Assembly (NCBI GenBank): GCA_964229355.1
Contig: CAXRDE010000002.1
Location: forward strand, 89,379 to 153,378
Direction of reading: 5' to 3'
Source of the DNA: CAXRDE01 sp964229355
GTDB taxonomy: Bacteria > Cyanobacteriota > Sericytochromatia > UBA7694
DNA length: 64,000 nt
This document shows, piece after piece, positions 1-7,783 of this stretch. A program made the position numbers and the translations under genes. The notes beneath the pieces were generated by a model, which saw nothing but the letters and a program-made list of their open reading frames with translations, ran no database searches and was not told the DNA's origin. Positions within the stretch are counted from its first letter, which is position 1, and the number at the start of each line of letters is the position of its first letter.

Positions 1-1
1 A

Positions 2-562
2 CTGCTCTTTTTTGCGCGCAGTGCCAGTGGCCACGTGTTATTGGATCTTGAAAATGTGGACGTGTTTGCGCTCTTTCGGGAGAGTATGCAATGGTTGCAA
101 GACTTTGCCCGTAAGCAAGAGGTCAACATTAAGCTAGAACCAGTGGCTGAACCGCTGTGGGTCAGCGGCAATAAACAGGCCTTGCAGCATATGATGGTGA
201 ACCTGTTAGACAACGCGGTGCGCTATTCTCAATCCGGGGCAACAGTGCGCTGTCGTCTGCGCTTAGACGCCAACGGAGAACGGGTGTTCGTGGACATCGA
301 GGATCAGGGTAAAGGCATGAGTGAGCATGAATTGGCTCAGGTCTTTACTCCCTTTTACAGCGGTGAGCAGCCCTACCGCTCAGGGCAGCATCAGGAAGGG
401 GCCGGGCTGGGTTTAACCCTTGTTAAGCACATTGTAGAAGCCCACAGAGGCCATCTGGACTTACAAAGTGCCGTCAACCGGGGTACCCAGGTGAGTATTG
501 CTTTGCCCCAGCGCCAGAGCCAGAAGCATCTGGAGCTGAGCATGCCCTATTACGGTAGCTAG
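2..562 (+). CDS. Sensor histidine kinase, C-terminal part (cut by window edge)
   Basis: Only the ATP-binding end of a two-component sensor kinase is present. The frame is open from base 2, and the first possible start (GTG at 35) lies inside the conserved fold, so the gene begins upstream of the window. The HATPase_c domain is complete: an N-box (MVNLLDNAVRYS), a G1 box (DQGKGM), an F-box region (FTPFYSG) and a G2 box (GAGLGLTLVKHI). These bind ATP for autophosphorylation of a histidine in the missing part. The last residues after the domain are a short polar tail. The stop overlaps the stop of the convergent MazG-like gene by a few bases. The signal sensed and the partner regulator cannot be told from what is here. 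Confidence 0.9.
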   Translation: MLFFARSASGHVLLDLENVDVFALFRESMQWLQDFARKQEVNIKLEPVAEPLWVSGNKQALQHMMVNLLDNAVRYSQSGATVRCRLRLDANGERVFVDIEDQGKGMSEHELAQVFTPFYSGEQPYRSGQHQEGAGLGLTLVKHIVEAHRGHLDLQSAVNRGTQVSIALPQRQSQKHLELSMPYYGS

Positions 563-915
563 TCCCAGCGCCGTAACTGGTTACGAGCGTTCTTGTGGCG
601 AAAAGCCTCTTCCATATTAATGTCCAGGCGGTTGGCCAGGGCCAGGAGATAATTGAAGACGTCAACAAGCTCTTCGGCGACGTCGGCAATGCGTTCTTGA
701 TTGGTGCCGCCCTGGGCAAAGTATTTTTGATGTTTGCGAATGGCTTTAAAAAGCTCACCCACTTCTTCGCCCATTAAAAAGCAATTGTGAATCAGATCCA
801 CATCGAGCCAACCCTGTTGGCGCTCAAGGTCGTGAATATAGGTTTGATAGTCTTGCATGGCGGCCGACGGCGGCAGCTGAATCGGTAAGGTATTTGGATT
901 AATATTTTCACTCAT
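559..915 (-). CDS. MazG-like nucleotide pyrophosphohydrolase
   Basis: A 118-residue all-alpha NTP pyrophosphatase of the MazG/dUTPase-like superfamily. The metal-binding signature is visible: EEVGE at about residues 50-54, followed by EELVDVFNYLLALANR at about 81-96, giving the family's EExxE ... ExxD pattern. Such enzymes hydrolyse nucleoside triphosphates to monophosphate and pyrophosphate, usually to clear damaged or non-canonical nucleotides. This is the short single-domain form, as expected for house-cleaning members. It is divergent from xdhA, and the two promoters overlap. A TGC-TAAAAT box ends 7 bases before the ATG, so the message is probably leaderless. The exact substrate is unknown. 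Confidence 0.8.
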   Translation of the reverse strand: MSENINPNTLPIQLPPSAAMQDYQTYIHDLERQQGWLDVDLIHNCFLMGEEVGELFKAIRKHQKYFAQGGTNQERIADVAEELVDVFNYLLALANRLDINMEEAFRHKNARNQLRRWD

Positions 916-921
916 ACCCTC

Positions 922-930
922 ATTTTAGCA
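922..930 (-). promoter_or_regulatory. Extended -10 promoter of the MazG-like gene, predicted leaderless
   Basis: On the minus strand this reads TGC-TAAAAT, an extended -10. Its last base (922) is 7 bases from the A of the ATG at 915, which puts the predicted transcription start on the start codon. The same bases carry the -35-like TTAGCA of the xdhA promoter on the other strand, so the two genes probably compete for RNA polymerase. Confidence 0.5.
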
Positions 931-954
931 GCATGCAAGGTTTCGCAGTATAAT
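925..954 (+). promoter_or_regulatory. Promoter of xdhA
   Basis: A perfect TATAAT (949-954) lies 18 bases downstream of TTAGCA (925-930). The ATG at 953 sits inside the -10 box, so it cannot be the main translation start. Transcription would begin near 961, ahead of a ribosome-binding site at 974-979 (AAGGAG) and the ATG at 992. Confidence 0.6.
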
Positions 955-991
955 GAAAACACCCGTGTTTACGAAGGAGATTTTTAACACC

Positions 992-2470
992 ATGCGCGAT
1001 TACATTCTGGTCTATATTAACGGCAAGCGTTATGAAATCAGAGGCGAACAGGCTTTTATGAGCCTGTCTGACTATTTGCGTTATGAGCGCTCCTTGACGG
1101 GAACCAAAGTGGTATGTGCTGAAGGCGACTGTGGGGCGTGTACGGTTTTACGAGGCGTTAGCCGCGACGGCCATGCAGACGCGCTTTATTATGAGAGCAT
1201 CAACTCCTGTATTACCTTTATGCATTTGATGGACTGCACCCATCTGGTGACCGTCGAGGGGCTGGCTGACAATAGCAGCTTAAACGCTGTGCAATCCGCC
1301 ATGGTCAAACACCATGGTGCGCAGTGTGGCTTTTGTACGCCGGGAATCGTCTGTGCCATGACAGAGTTTGTGAACCATCAGGTGTGTCAGCGGGATGAAG
1401 CGCCCCCTGAACGCTTAGCAGCGGCCCAAATTCGCAATGCCCTAACGGGTAACCTGTGCCGTTGTACGGGCTATGCTCCCATTTTAAGTGCGGGTCAAGA
1501 TATTGATTTAAACGCCTTTGTGACCTTGCAAAATCGCTATGAAAGCCCTGAAATGCGCAAAGACATTGCAGCGCACCAGTCAGTGGGCATTCACCTGCGT
1601 ACCGCCGAGCGGGAGTTTTACGCGCCCACCAGTTTTGAGGCGGCGGCACAGTTTAAGGCGGAAACCCCCGACAGCAAGATTTTCTCGTCGGCCACCGATA
1701 TGGGGGTGCTGATCAACAAGGAGCGAGCGAATCCTTTTAAAATCACCAATTTAAGCCGTGTGGCTGAAGCGCACCAGGTGCAAGAAGAAGCGGGTCACGT
1801 GGTGGTAGGGGCTCGGGTTACCCTGAGCCAATTGGAGCATTTTTGCCGGGAACGCATTCCTGAGTTTTCGCGTTTGATGCGTATTTTCGCCTCGCCTCAG
1901 ATCAAAAACAAAGGCACGCTGGTGGGCAATATTGCCAATGCTTCTCCCATTGCCGATACACTGCCCTTTCTTTTTGTGGCAGAGGCTGAGATCGAGCTGC
2001 GCTCTGCCAGCGGGCAACGACGGGTGAATATCAATCAGTTTTATAAGGGCTATAAGCAGCTCGATATGGCCAGCGATGAACTGATCAGCCGGGTCTGGAT
2101 TCCGATGCCTGAGCGCAGTGATATTTTGCGGTTGTATAAGGTTTCAAACCGCAAGGATTTAGATATCTCTACGTTTACGGCGGCTATTCGTTTGCGTCTT
2201 GATGACCAGCGGCATATTGCTCAGGCCTCCATCGCTTTTGGGGGGGTGGGGCCCGTGGTACTGCGTTTGCCGCGCACCGAGGCTCTCCTGAAGGGCAAGC
2301 CCTTCAGCGAAGAAAGCTTTTCTGCCGCTGGATTGCAGGCACGTCAGGAAATTACACCGATTTCTGATGTGCGGGCCAGTGCGGATTACCGCTTTGAAGT
2401 GGCTCAAAATATTCTGATGAAATTCTACTGTGAATGGGAAGAAACCCACACCGCTTTTGCCATGGTCTAG
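992..2470 (+). CDS. xdhA: Xanthine dehydrogenase small subunit (2Fe-2S plus FAD)
   Basis: A 492-residue electron-transfer subunit of the xanthine oxidase family. The N-terminal ferredoxin domain has C42-x4-C47-x2-C50 and C73 for one 2Fe-2S cluster. The second cluster domain has CGFC (112-115) and CRC (156-158). An FAD-binding domain follows from about residue 205, with the typical IKNKGTLVGNIANASPIAD segment, then a CO-dehydrogenase flavoprotein C-terminal domain. In known enzymes this subunit passes electrons from the molybdenum subunit XdhB to NAD. No xdhB or molybdenum cofactor gene follows, which is unusual. I chose the ATG at 992 because it has AAGGAG 12 bases upstream and the earlier ATG is within the promoter. 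Another family member with this architecture but a different substrate is possible. Confidence 0.88.
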   Translation: MRDYILVYINGKRYEIRGEQAFMSLSDYLRYERSLTGTKVVCAEGDCGACTVLRGVSRDGHADALYYESINSCITFMHLMDCTHLVTVEGLADNSSLNAVQSAMVKHHGAQCGFCTPGIVCAMTEFVNHQVCQRDEAPPERLAAAQIRNALTGNLCRCTGYAPILSAGQDIDLNAFVTLQNRYESPEMRKDIAAHQSVGIHLRTAEREFYAPTSFEAAAQFKAETPDSKIFSSATDMGVLINKERANPFKITNLSRVAEAHQVQEEAGHVVVGARVTLSQLEHFCRERIPEFSRLMRIFASPQIKNKGTLVGNIANASPIADTLPFLFVAEAEIELRSASGQRRVNINQFYKGYKQLDMASDELISRVWIPMPERSDILRLYKVSNRKDLDISTFTAAIRLRLDDQRHIAQASIAFGGVGPVVLRLPRTEALLKGKPFSEESFSAAGLQARQEITPISDVRASADYRFEVAQNILMKFYCEWEETHTAFAMV

Positions 2471-2487
2471 GGGCACGCTTGTGCCCC
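2470..2487 (+). terminator. Hairpin after xdhA, possible terminator
   Basis: GGGGCAC-GCTT-GTGCCCC is a perfect 7-bp stem with a 4-base loop starting at the last base of the xdhA stop codon. It has no run of T after it on the plus strand, so it may be a weak terminator or an mRNA-stabilising end. Confidence 0.4.
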
Positions 2488-2491
2488 AAAA

Positions 2492-2521
2492 TTGACGTTT
2501 GAAAAAGGTGTGGTATATAAT
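2492..2521 (+). promoter_or_regulatory. Promoter of the LysM/M23 gene
   Basis: TTGACG (2492-2497), an 18-base spacer and TATAAT (2516-2521) form a near-consensus housekeeping promoter. It would give a leader of about 145 bases before the ATG at 2676. I saw no riboswitch-like structure in that leader, but its length leaves room for post-transcriptional control. Confidence 0.7.
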
Positions 2522-2675
2522 GCCTCAATAATGTGATAAGAATCACCCCGTTGTGTTGATTAGGTTTTTAAAAGACTGTGGTTAAGTTAAATTGTTTTTA
2601 AAGTCTTAAAAACCGTTGCCCATCTGCCATCCACACGTTCAGGGTCTTTATCACGGATTTTAGAAGGGTTTTGAC

Positions 2676-3926
2676 ATGTACTCAGATTCTTATACTTCCG
2701 AAATAGAGAACCTTTTGTTTCAAGACTTAGAAGTCACCTGTAAAAGCGATTGGCACCATGAAGTTCAGGCCTATGCTTATAAAATGGAGCAGCAACTTCA
2801 GCCTCTTTCTCCCTTACCTCCTGCCAAAGAAGCCGAACAGCGTTTACAGCGCCGTCTGCAGCAGCGCGCCAAACGTCAAAAGCGCCGTGAGCGCACCCCA
2901 AAATCTCAGGCAGCCCTGGCCCCCGTTTTGCTACAAGCGCAAAAGCGCGCCGCTTTACCCCGTGTATCGGCCCGCCAAATTAAAGTGGCCTCTGCCTGTG
3001 TGTTGAGCGGTGTTGCCATAGTGGGCGCTTACCAGACCTTTAAGCAGCCCGCTGAAGCCCAACCCCCCATTCAACAGGTCATGTATCAGAATGCCGAAAC
3101 CAAAGTTGCGGCATTCCGTCAGGAGATTCAAGAGGGTGAACACTTTGTGGTTGAGCACGACACGCCTATTCAATACGAATCAAAGCCTGGTGACACCATC
3201 GAAAAAATTTCGCGTCGTTACCACGTCAGTCCCAATACCATCGTTAAAAATAACGCCAGTGATAAAATTGATGACGTTTTAGAGCCTGGAACCAAACTGA
3301 CCATTTTGCCCGTAGATGGCATTGCCCACCCTGTAGAAAAAAGCGAAACCCTCGCTGAAATTTCAAAGCGTTACGATGTGAATGTGCAAGAGATTATTGA
3401 CGTGAATCAGCTCGACAATCCCCACATGATTGCAGAACGTCAAAAGATTATTATTCCCAATGCCACTGAACTGAAAAAGCGTCCCAAACCAGTAACCGTC
3501 ATGCAGGCGATTCAGTCCGCGCGCACGGGCAAGACCCCGCAGACAGCGGTGTCTAAAACGGGACGTCGTTTGTCCTGGCCTTCTGCCGGTGTGGTGAGCT
3601 CCAATTATGGCTGGCGCTGGTTCCGTATGCACAATGGCATGGACGTGGCTGCTCCCGTGGGTACCGCCATTAAAGCGGTTAAAGAAGGTCGCGTGGTTTA
3701 CAGCGGCTGGATGGGTGGCTATGGATACGCCGTGGACATTGACCATGGCAATGGCTTGCGTACGCGTTATGCCCACTGTTCTGCTTTAAAGGTGAGCGTG
3801 GGCCAGCAAGTGGGCCGCGGCCAGGTGATTGCGGCCATGGGTTCCACCGGAAACTCCACAGGACCTCACCTGCACTTTGAAGTGCACCAAAACGGTTCTG
3901 CTGTGGATCCCCGTCGCTTTTTCTAA
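2676..3926 (+). CDS. Membrane-anchored LysM/M23 peptidoglycan endopeptidase
   Basis: A 416-residue cell-wall hydrolase or hydrolase-like regulator of the NlpD/MepM type. An Arg/Lys-rich cytoplasmic stretch (about 55-102) precedes one transmembrane segment (103-119). Two LysM peptidoglycan-binding domains follow (about 165-212 and 216-261), then an M23 domain (305-416). The zinc ligands are present: H319 and D323 in HNGMD, and H400 in HLHFE, so the enzyme is likely active. It would cut peptide cross-links in the wall during growth or division. The unusually long, basic N-terminal cytoplasmic part of about 100 residues is not standard and may bind a partner or DNA. The gene stands alone between its own promoter and a good terminator. 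Confidence 0.9.
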   Translation: MYSDSYTSEIENLLFQDLEVTCKSDWHHEVQAYAYKMEQQLQPLSPLPPAKEAEQRLQRRLQQRAKRQKRRERTPKSQAALAPVLLQAQKRAALPRVSARQIKVASACVLSGVAIVGAYQTFKQPAEAQPPIQQVMYQNAETKVAAFRQEIQEGEHFVVEHDTPIQYESKPGDTIEKISRRYHVSPNTIVKNNASDKIDDVLEPGTKLTILPVDGIAHPVEKSETLAEISKRYDVNVQEIIDVNQLDNPHMIAERQKIIIPNATELKKRPKPVTVMQAIQSARTGKTPQTAVSKTGRRLSWPSAGVVSSNYGWRWFRMHNGMDVAAPVGTAIKAVKEGRVVYSGWMGGYGYAVDIDHGNGLRTRYAHCSALKVSVGQQVGRGQVIAAMGSTGNSTGPHLHFEVHQNGSAVDPRRFF

Positions 3927-3939
3927 TCCCAATGAATTT

Positions 3940-3967
3940 ACCGGCAGCTACCGCGTTGCCGGTTTTT
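3940..3967 (+). terminator. Rho-independent terminator after the LysM/M23 gene
   Basis: ACCGGCA (3940-3946), a 10-base loop and TGCCGGT (3957-3963) followed by TTTT. The right arm overlaps the -35 region of the next promoter. Confidence 0.75.
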
Positions 3968-3985
3968 CGATAACCCGTATATAAT
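3956..3985 (+). promoter_or_regulatory. Promoter of the GGDEF gene, predicted nearly leaderless
   Basis: TTGCCG (3956-3961), an 18-base spacer and TATAAT (3980-3985). Transcription would start at about 3991-3993, only a few bases before the ATG at 3995, and no ribosome-binding site precedes that ATG. Confidence 0.55.
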
Positions 3986-3994
3986 GGGCAGAAT

Positions 3995-5494
3995 ATGCAG
4001 TATTTTTGGCTTTGTGTTGCCTCTCTCATTTTTTCTAGTGGTTCAGCAGCGGTTTTTCTGATGTTGCAGTCCTTGCCCATGCATCAGGTGCTGGGCGTTT
4101 TAGGACTCACCCTCTTTTTCCCTCTGGGTATTTTGCTCTTCGTGCGCCTGCGCACCTTGCAGTTGGGGCACCAGTTAACCCACTACTTGCAAAGCCTGAC
4201 CCGGGGCGAACCGCTGCCGTTGCCGCTCTTGCCCAAAGGAACTTTTTGGTCCGATTGGCTTAAACCTTTGAAATCCATTGAAACCTATCTGGCGGTCTCC
4301 CAGCGGGGCCTTGCGGATCGTCAGGCCCTTTACGAAGACATGGAAGAGCGACTGCTCGAAAAACAAGAACGGCTCAGTAACGCGGAAGAGTCCCTCAAAG
4401 ACAATCAACAAAAGCTACAGCATAGCGAATACAAGGTGTTGGAATATACCCTGGCGTTGCAGCATATCAATTTTATTCAGCAAAAAATACAGGGTGAGTT
4501 AAATGTAGAAACCCTGCTTAAAGAATCTACCGAAATGCTTATGCTGCATTTGAGCGTGCACCGAGGTGTGTTTGTGGGGGTTGCGAGTGCTTCTTCAGAG
4601 CTGCGTTGTTTGGCCCCTGTCAATATGCCTGAAACCTTTGATGCAGAGCCTTTAGCGGTTTGGGCAGAGGCCTTGCGGTCGCTATTGGCGTCTCAAGACT
4701 TGCTTTCACCTCCCGATGAAGACCCCGAGTCACTGGTGCCCTTGCTCATGCTGGATGCCTCACACGGGGCCTTGTTCGGCGTCTCTTTTCAATCGGCGGC
4801 CATTGCCCCCATCTGGGTCGAAAAAGAGCTCTGGGGTGCCTTTTGTCTCTTTGATAAAGAAGTGCGTGTGAAAGAAGACGGCCAGCGTCTGGGGGTGCTC
4901 GGCGAAAGCGAGCAGTTGATTTTGCAGAATGTAGTGGCCTTTTTACAAAAAGATTTAAAAAATGCCCGTCTGTTTGAAATGGCCACCACCGACAGCCTCT
5001 CTCAGCTTTATATGCGCCGTTATTTTGAAAACCGGCTAGACGATGAGTTGCGCCGTTTGCAGCGCCATGCAGAGCCGTGTGCTCTGTTGATGTTAGACAT
5101 TGATCATTTTAAGTTGGTCAATGACAATTACGGTCACCAAACGGGAGACGAGGTGATTCGTTCCGTGGGGCGCTTACTGAAAGATATTTGTCGTCAGGGT
5201 GTGGACTTGCCTGCGCGCTATGGCGGCGAAGAGATGATTGTGCTATTGCCGCAGACCACCCACGAGGGCGCCCTCATTGTGGCGGAGCGCATCCGTCAGG
5301 CAGTGAGCGATTTACATGTGCCCGCCATGGATCCAAAGCCCTTTCCTCAGGTGACCTTAAGTATTGGCGTATCCTGCTATGGCGACCACGGAAAAACCCG
5401 CGTGGAGCTGATTGAAGCGGCTGATCAGGCCCTGTATCGGGCCAAAGCCTCCGGGCGAAATCGGGTCTGTAGTGCCCAGGAGATTGTGATATGA
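3995..5494 (+). CDS. Membrane GAF-GGDEF diguanylate cyclase
   Basis: A 499-residue protein that probably makes the second messenger cyclic di-GMP. Two transmembrane segments (about 4-24 and 32-51) are followed by a charged coiled-coil region (about 105-150), a GAF-like sensory domain (about 160-315) and a GGDEF domain (about 325-495). The active-site loop reads RYGGEEM (GGEE at 410-413), a functional variant of GGDEF. The inhibitory I-site RxxD is not preserved: the residue three before the Asp is Gln, and an Arg lies one position further out. Product inhibition may therefore be weak. The gene overlaps the penicillin-binding protein gene by 4 bases, so the two are translationally coupled. The GAF ligand is unknown. 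Confidence 0.88.
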   Translation: MQYFWLCVASLIFSSGSAAVFLMLQSLPMHQVLGVLGLTLFFPLGILLFVRLRTLQLGHQLTHYLQSLTRGEPLPLPLLPKGTFWSDWLKPLKSIETYLAVSQRGLADRQALYEDMEERLLEKQERLSNAEESLKDNQQKLQHSEYKVLEYTLALQHINFIQQKIQGELNVETLLKESTEMLMLHLSVHRGVFVGVASASSELRCLAPVNMPETFDAEPLAVWAEALRSLLASQDLLSPPDEDPESLVPLLMLDASHGALFGVSFQSAAIAPIWVEKELWGAFCLFDKEVRVKEDGQRLGVLGESEQLILQNVVAFLQKDLKNARLFEMATTDSLSQLYMRRYFENRLDDELRRLQRHAEPCALLMLDIDHFKLVNDNYGHQTGDEVIRSVGRLLKDICRQGVDLPARYGGEEMIVLLPQTTHEGALIVAERIRQAVSDLHVPAMDPKPFPQVTLSIGVSCYGDHGKTRVELIEAADQALYRAKASGRNRVCSAQEIVI

Positions 5495-7665
5495 ATACCG
5501 ATGAGCGTCGAAAAACCCTGAGAAAAGCGGCTCGCAAACAGCGGGTGCGCAAGCTCTTTGTGCGCCTGGGCGTGATCCTTTTGATTTTGGGGGTTGCCAC
5601 CAGTGCCGGGGTGGGAGCTGCTCTGTTTACGGTGTATCGCCAATTGCCTGACGTGGGCCAGCTTGAAAACTATACCTTGCCCATGGCCACTGAAATTTAT
5701 ACCGAAGACAAACGCCTGTTGACGCGTATTTCTGCGCAGGGACGCTATGACCCGATTCCCCTTCAAGAGCTGCCCCAGCACGTGCAAGATGCGGTTATTA
5801 GTGCTGAAGATGGTCGTTTTTGGCAGCATGTGGGCGTGGACTACCTCGGTCTGGCGCGAGCGGTTTACATTAATATCACCAAGAAGAAGGCCCTCACCGG
5901 TGCCAGTACCATTACCCAACAGCTCATTAAAAACCTGTTTTTAACCCCTGAAATGACCATGAAGCGTAAAGTGGCCGAGGCTCTCCTGGCCTTTCAGCTT
6001 GAACGCCGTTATTCAAAGCAACAAATTTTAGAAATGTATCTGAACCTGGTACATTTGGGGCACAACGTCTATGGGGTAGAAGCCGGGGCACAGATCTATT
6101 TTGGTAAGTCGGCGCGCCAATTAACCCTGGCTGAATCCGCCCTGTTGGCGGGTGTCATCCGCAGTCCTGCTTACTTGTCCCCTTATAATAACCCCGACAA
6201 AGCAAACAGTATTAAAGAAATTGTACTGAAAGAAATGCTGCGCGATGAGCGCATTACCCAGGAGCAGTTGGACAACGCCCTCAAAGAAAAGATCAGTTTG
6301 GTGGGGCTCCGTCGTTCGTATCCGTATCCTTATTTCCTGGATTATGTGATGTATCGCTTACGCCAGGACTACGGTCAAATTCCCTTTCAACAAGGGGGCT
6401 GGCGCGTTTACACCACCCTGGATCCTGACTTGCAGAGCTATGGCGAAAAGCTGCTCAAAAAGGAACGGGCCCGCCTCGCCCAGAGTGGCGCAAAGCAAGC
6501 GGCACTGGTGGCAATTGACCCCCGTTCGGGATACATTCGTACCCTGGTGGGTGGCGTGAATTATGGGGAAAGCCAATTTAACCGGGCCTTTCAGGCCCAG
6601 CGCCAGGTGGGCTCTACCTTTAAGCCCTTTGTGTATCTGACGGCGCTTGAACAAGGCAAAAGCCTCTACGATACGGTGCGCGATGAACCCACGAGTTTTG
6701 GCGGGTACCGTCCTCAGAACTCGAACCGTCGCTTCCATGGTGATGTCACCCTTTTACAGGCCCTGACCCTGTCTATGAACGTGCCGACGGTAAAGTTGGC
6801 CCATATGGAGGGCATTTATCGGGTGATTCAAACGGCCCAAAAGGCCGGTGTGACCAGCCCCATTGCTGCGGATTTGACCTCTGCTCTGGGCTCTTCAGAA
6901 ATGAATCTTTTGGAATTAACGGGGGCTTATGCCACCTTTGCCAATGATGGGGTTTTGGTGAAGCCCACCGCGATTTTAAAGATTGTGGATCACGCGGGAA
7001 ATATTATTTATGACCACGCGCGTTCTCAGGAACGTGCCTTTTCGGCGCTGGCGGTACGCCAGCTCACCCAGGCGCTAAAAAATGTGGTGGCAGCGGGTAC
7101 GGGTACCCGTGCCCGTATTGGGCGTCCGGCTGCCGGAAAAACGGGCACTACCGATCAGGCTTATGACACCTGGTTTGTGGGATATGTTCCCCAGCTGGCC
7201 GCAGGGGTCTGGGCGGGTAACGATAATCCCAGTGCGACCCGCGGGGGTGGGGGCACCACCTGTGCTCCCATTTGGCAGCAGTTTATGGCCTATGCGACCC
7301 GTCGCTTGCCCATTCAGGATTTTCCGGGGGCTGAAATTCCGGGCGCGCAGAGTTCGCCTTCCGCCTCTCCTTCAGCGGAGGTATCGGGTGAGCCTGAAGA
7401 GGGCAATACAGTGGTTGAGGTGACGCCGTCTCCTGACGCTGAGGTGCCGGCTGCGCAGCCCACCTCTTATGCAGAAGGGGGAGAGTCGGATGTTCAGGTG
7501 GAAAGAACGCCTGTGCCAGTCAGAACCCCTTTGCCCACGCGGGCTCCCATTGCACGGCCTAGCAAAGCCCCTGCGCGAGCCCCTGCTCCGCCGCCTCAGG
7601 CGACGGCAGCACCCGCAGAAAGCAATGAAAACACCATTTTAGAAATGAAGCTTCCCGAACTCTAA
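5491..7665 (+). CDS. Class A penicillin-binding protein (PBP1A type)
   Basis: A 724-residue bifunctional peptidoglycan synthase. A cytoplasmic basic tail and one transmembrane segment (about 25-48) are followed by a GT51 glycosyltransferase domain with catalytic E106 in SAEDGRF and the GASTITQQL motif. The transpeptidase domain has the acyl-enzyme serine in STFK (375-378), SMN (428-430) and KTGT (550-553). All key residues are present. The last 110 residues form a Pro/Ser/Ala/Glu-rich tail with no recognisable domain. The start ATG overlaps the GGDEF gene stop (ATGA), so a cyclic-di-GMP enzyme is co-expressed with a wall synthase. Members of this family polymerise glycan strands and cross-link stem peptides outside the membrane. 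Confidence 0.93.
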   Translation: MNTDERRKTLRKAARKQRVRKLFVRLGVILLILGVATSAGVGAALFTVYRQLPDVGQLENYTLPMATEIYTEDKRLLTRISAQGRYDPIPLQELPQHVQDAVISAEDGRFWQHVGVDYLGLARAVYINITKKKALTGASTITQQLIKNLFLTPEMTMKRKVAEALLAFQLERRYSKQQILEMYLNLVHLGHNVYGVEAGAQIYFGKSARQLTLAESALLAGVIRSPAYLSPYNNPDKANSIKEIVLKEMLRDERITQEQLDNALKEKISLVGLRRSYPYPYFLDYVMYRLRQDYGQIPFQQGGWRVYTTLDPDLQSYGEKLLKKERARLAQSGAKQAALVAIDPRSGYIRTLVGGVNYGESQFNRAFQAQRQVGSTFKPFVYLTALEQGKSLYDTVRDEPTSFGGYRPQNSNRRFHGDVTLLQALTLSMNVPTVKLAHMEGIYRVIQTAQKAGVTSPIAADLTSALGSSEMNLLELTGAYATFANDGVLVKPTAILKIVDHAGNIIYDHARSQERAFSALAVRQLTQALKNVVAAGTGTRARIGRPAAGKTGTTDQAYDTWFVGYVPQLAAGVWAGNDNPSATRGGGGTTCAPIWQQFMAYATRRLPIQDFPGAEIPGAQSSPSASPSAEVSGEPEEGNTVVEVTPSPDAEVPAAQPTSYAEGGESDVQVERTPVPVRTPLPTRAPIARPSKAPARAPAPPPQATAAPAESNENTILEMKLPEL

Positions 7666-7783
7666 AGCCTTGTTTTTTAAGTTCCTATTAAATTATAAAG
7701 GTTATAGGTAAGGTCACAGTTTGTCATGGGATAACATAGACAACCAGCTTTGTCTCTTAGCCTAAGAACGTAGGAAGTGATTC

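Noticed and set aside
953..991. Upstream ATG for xdhA
   Set aside because: The ATG lies within a perfect TATAAT box, while the ATG at 992 has a good ribosome-binding site.
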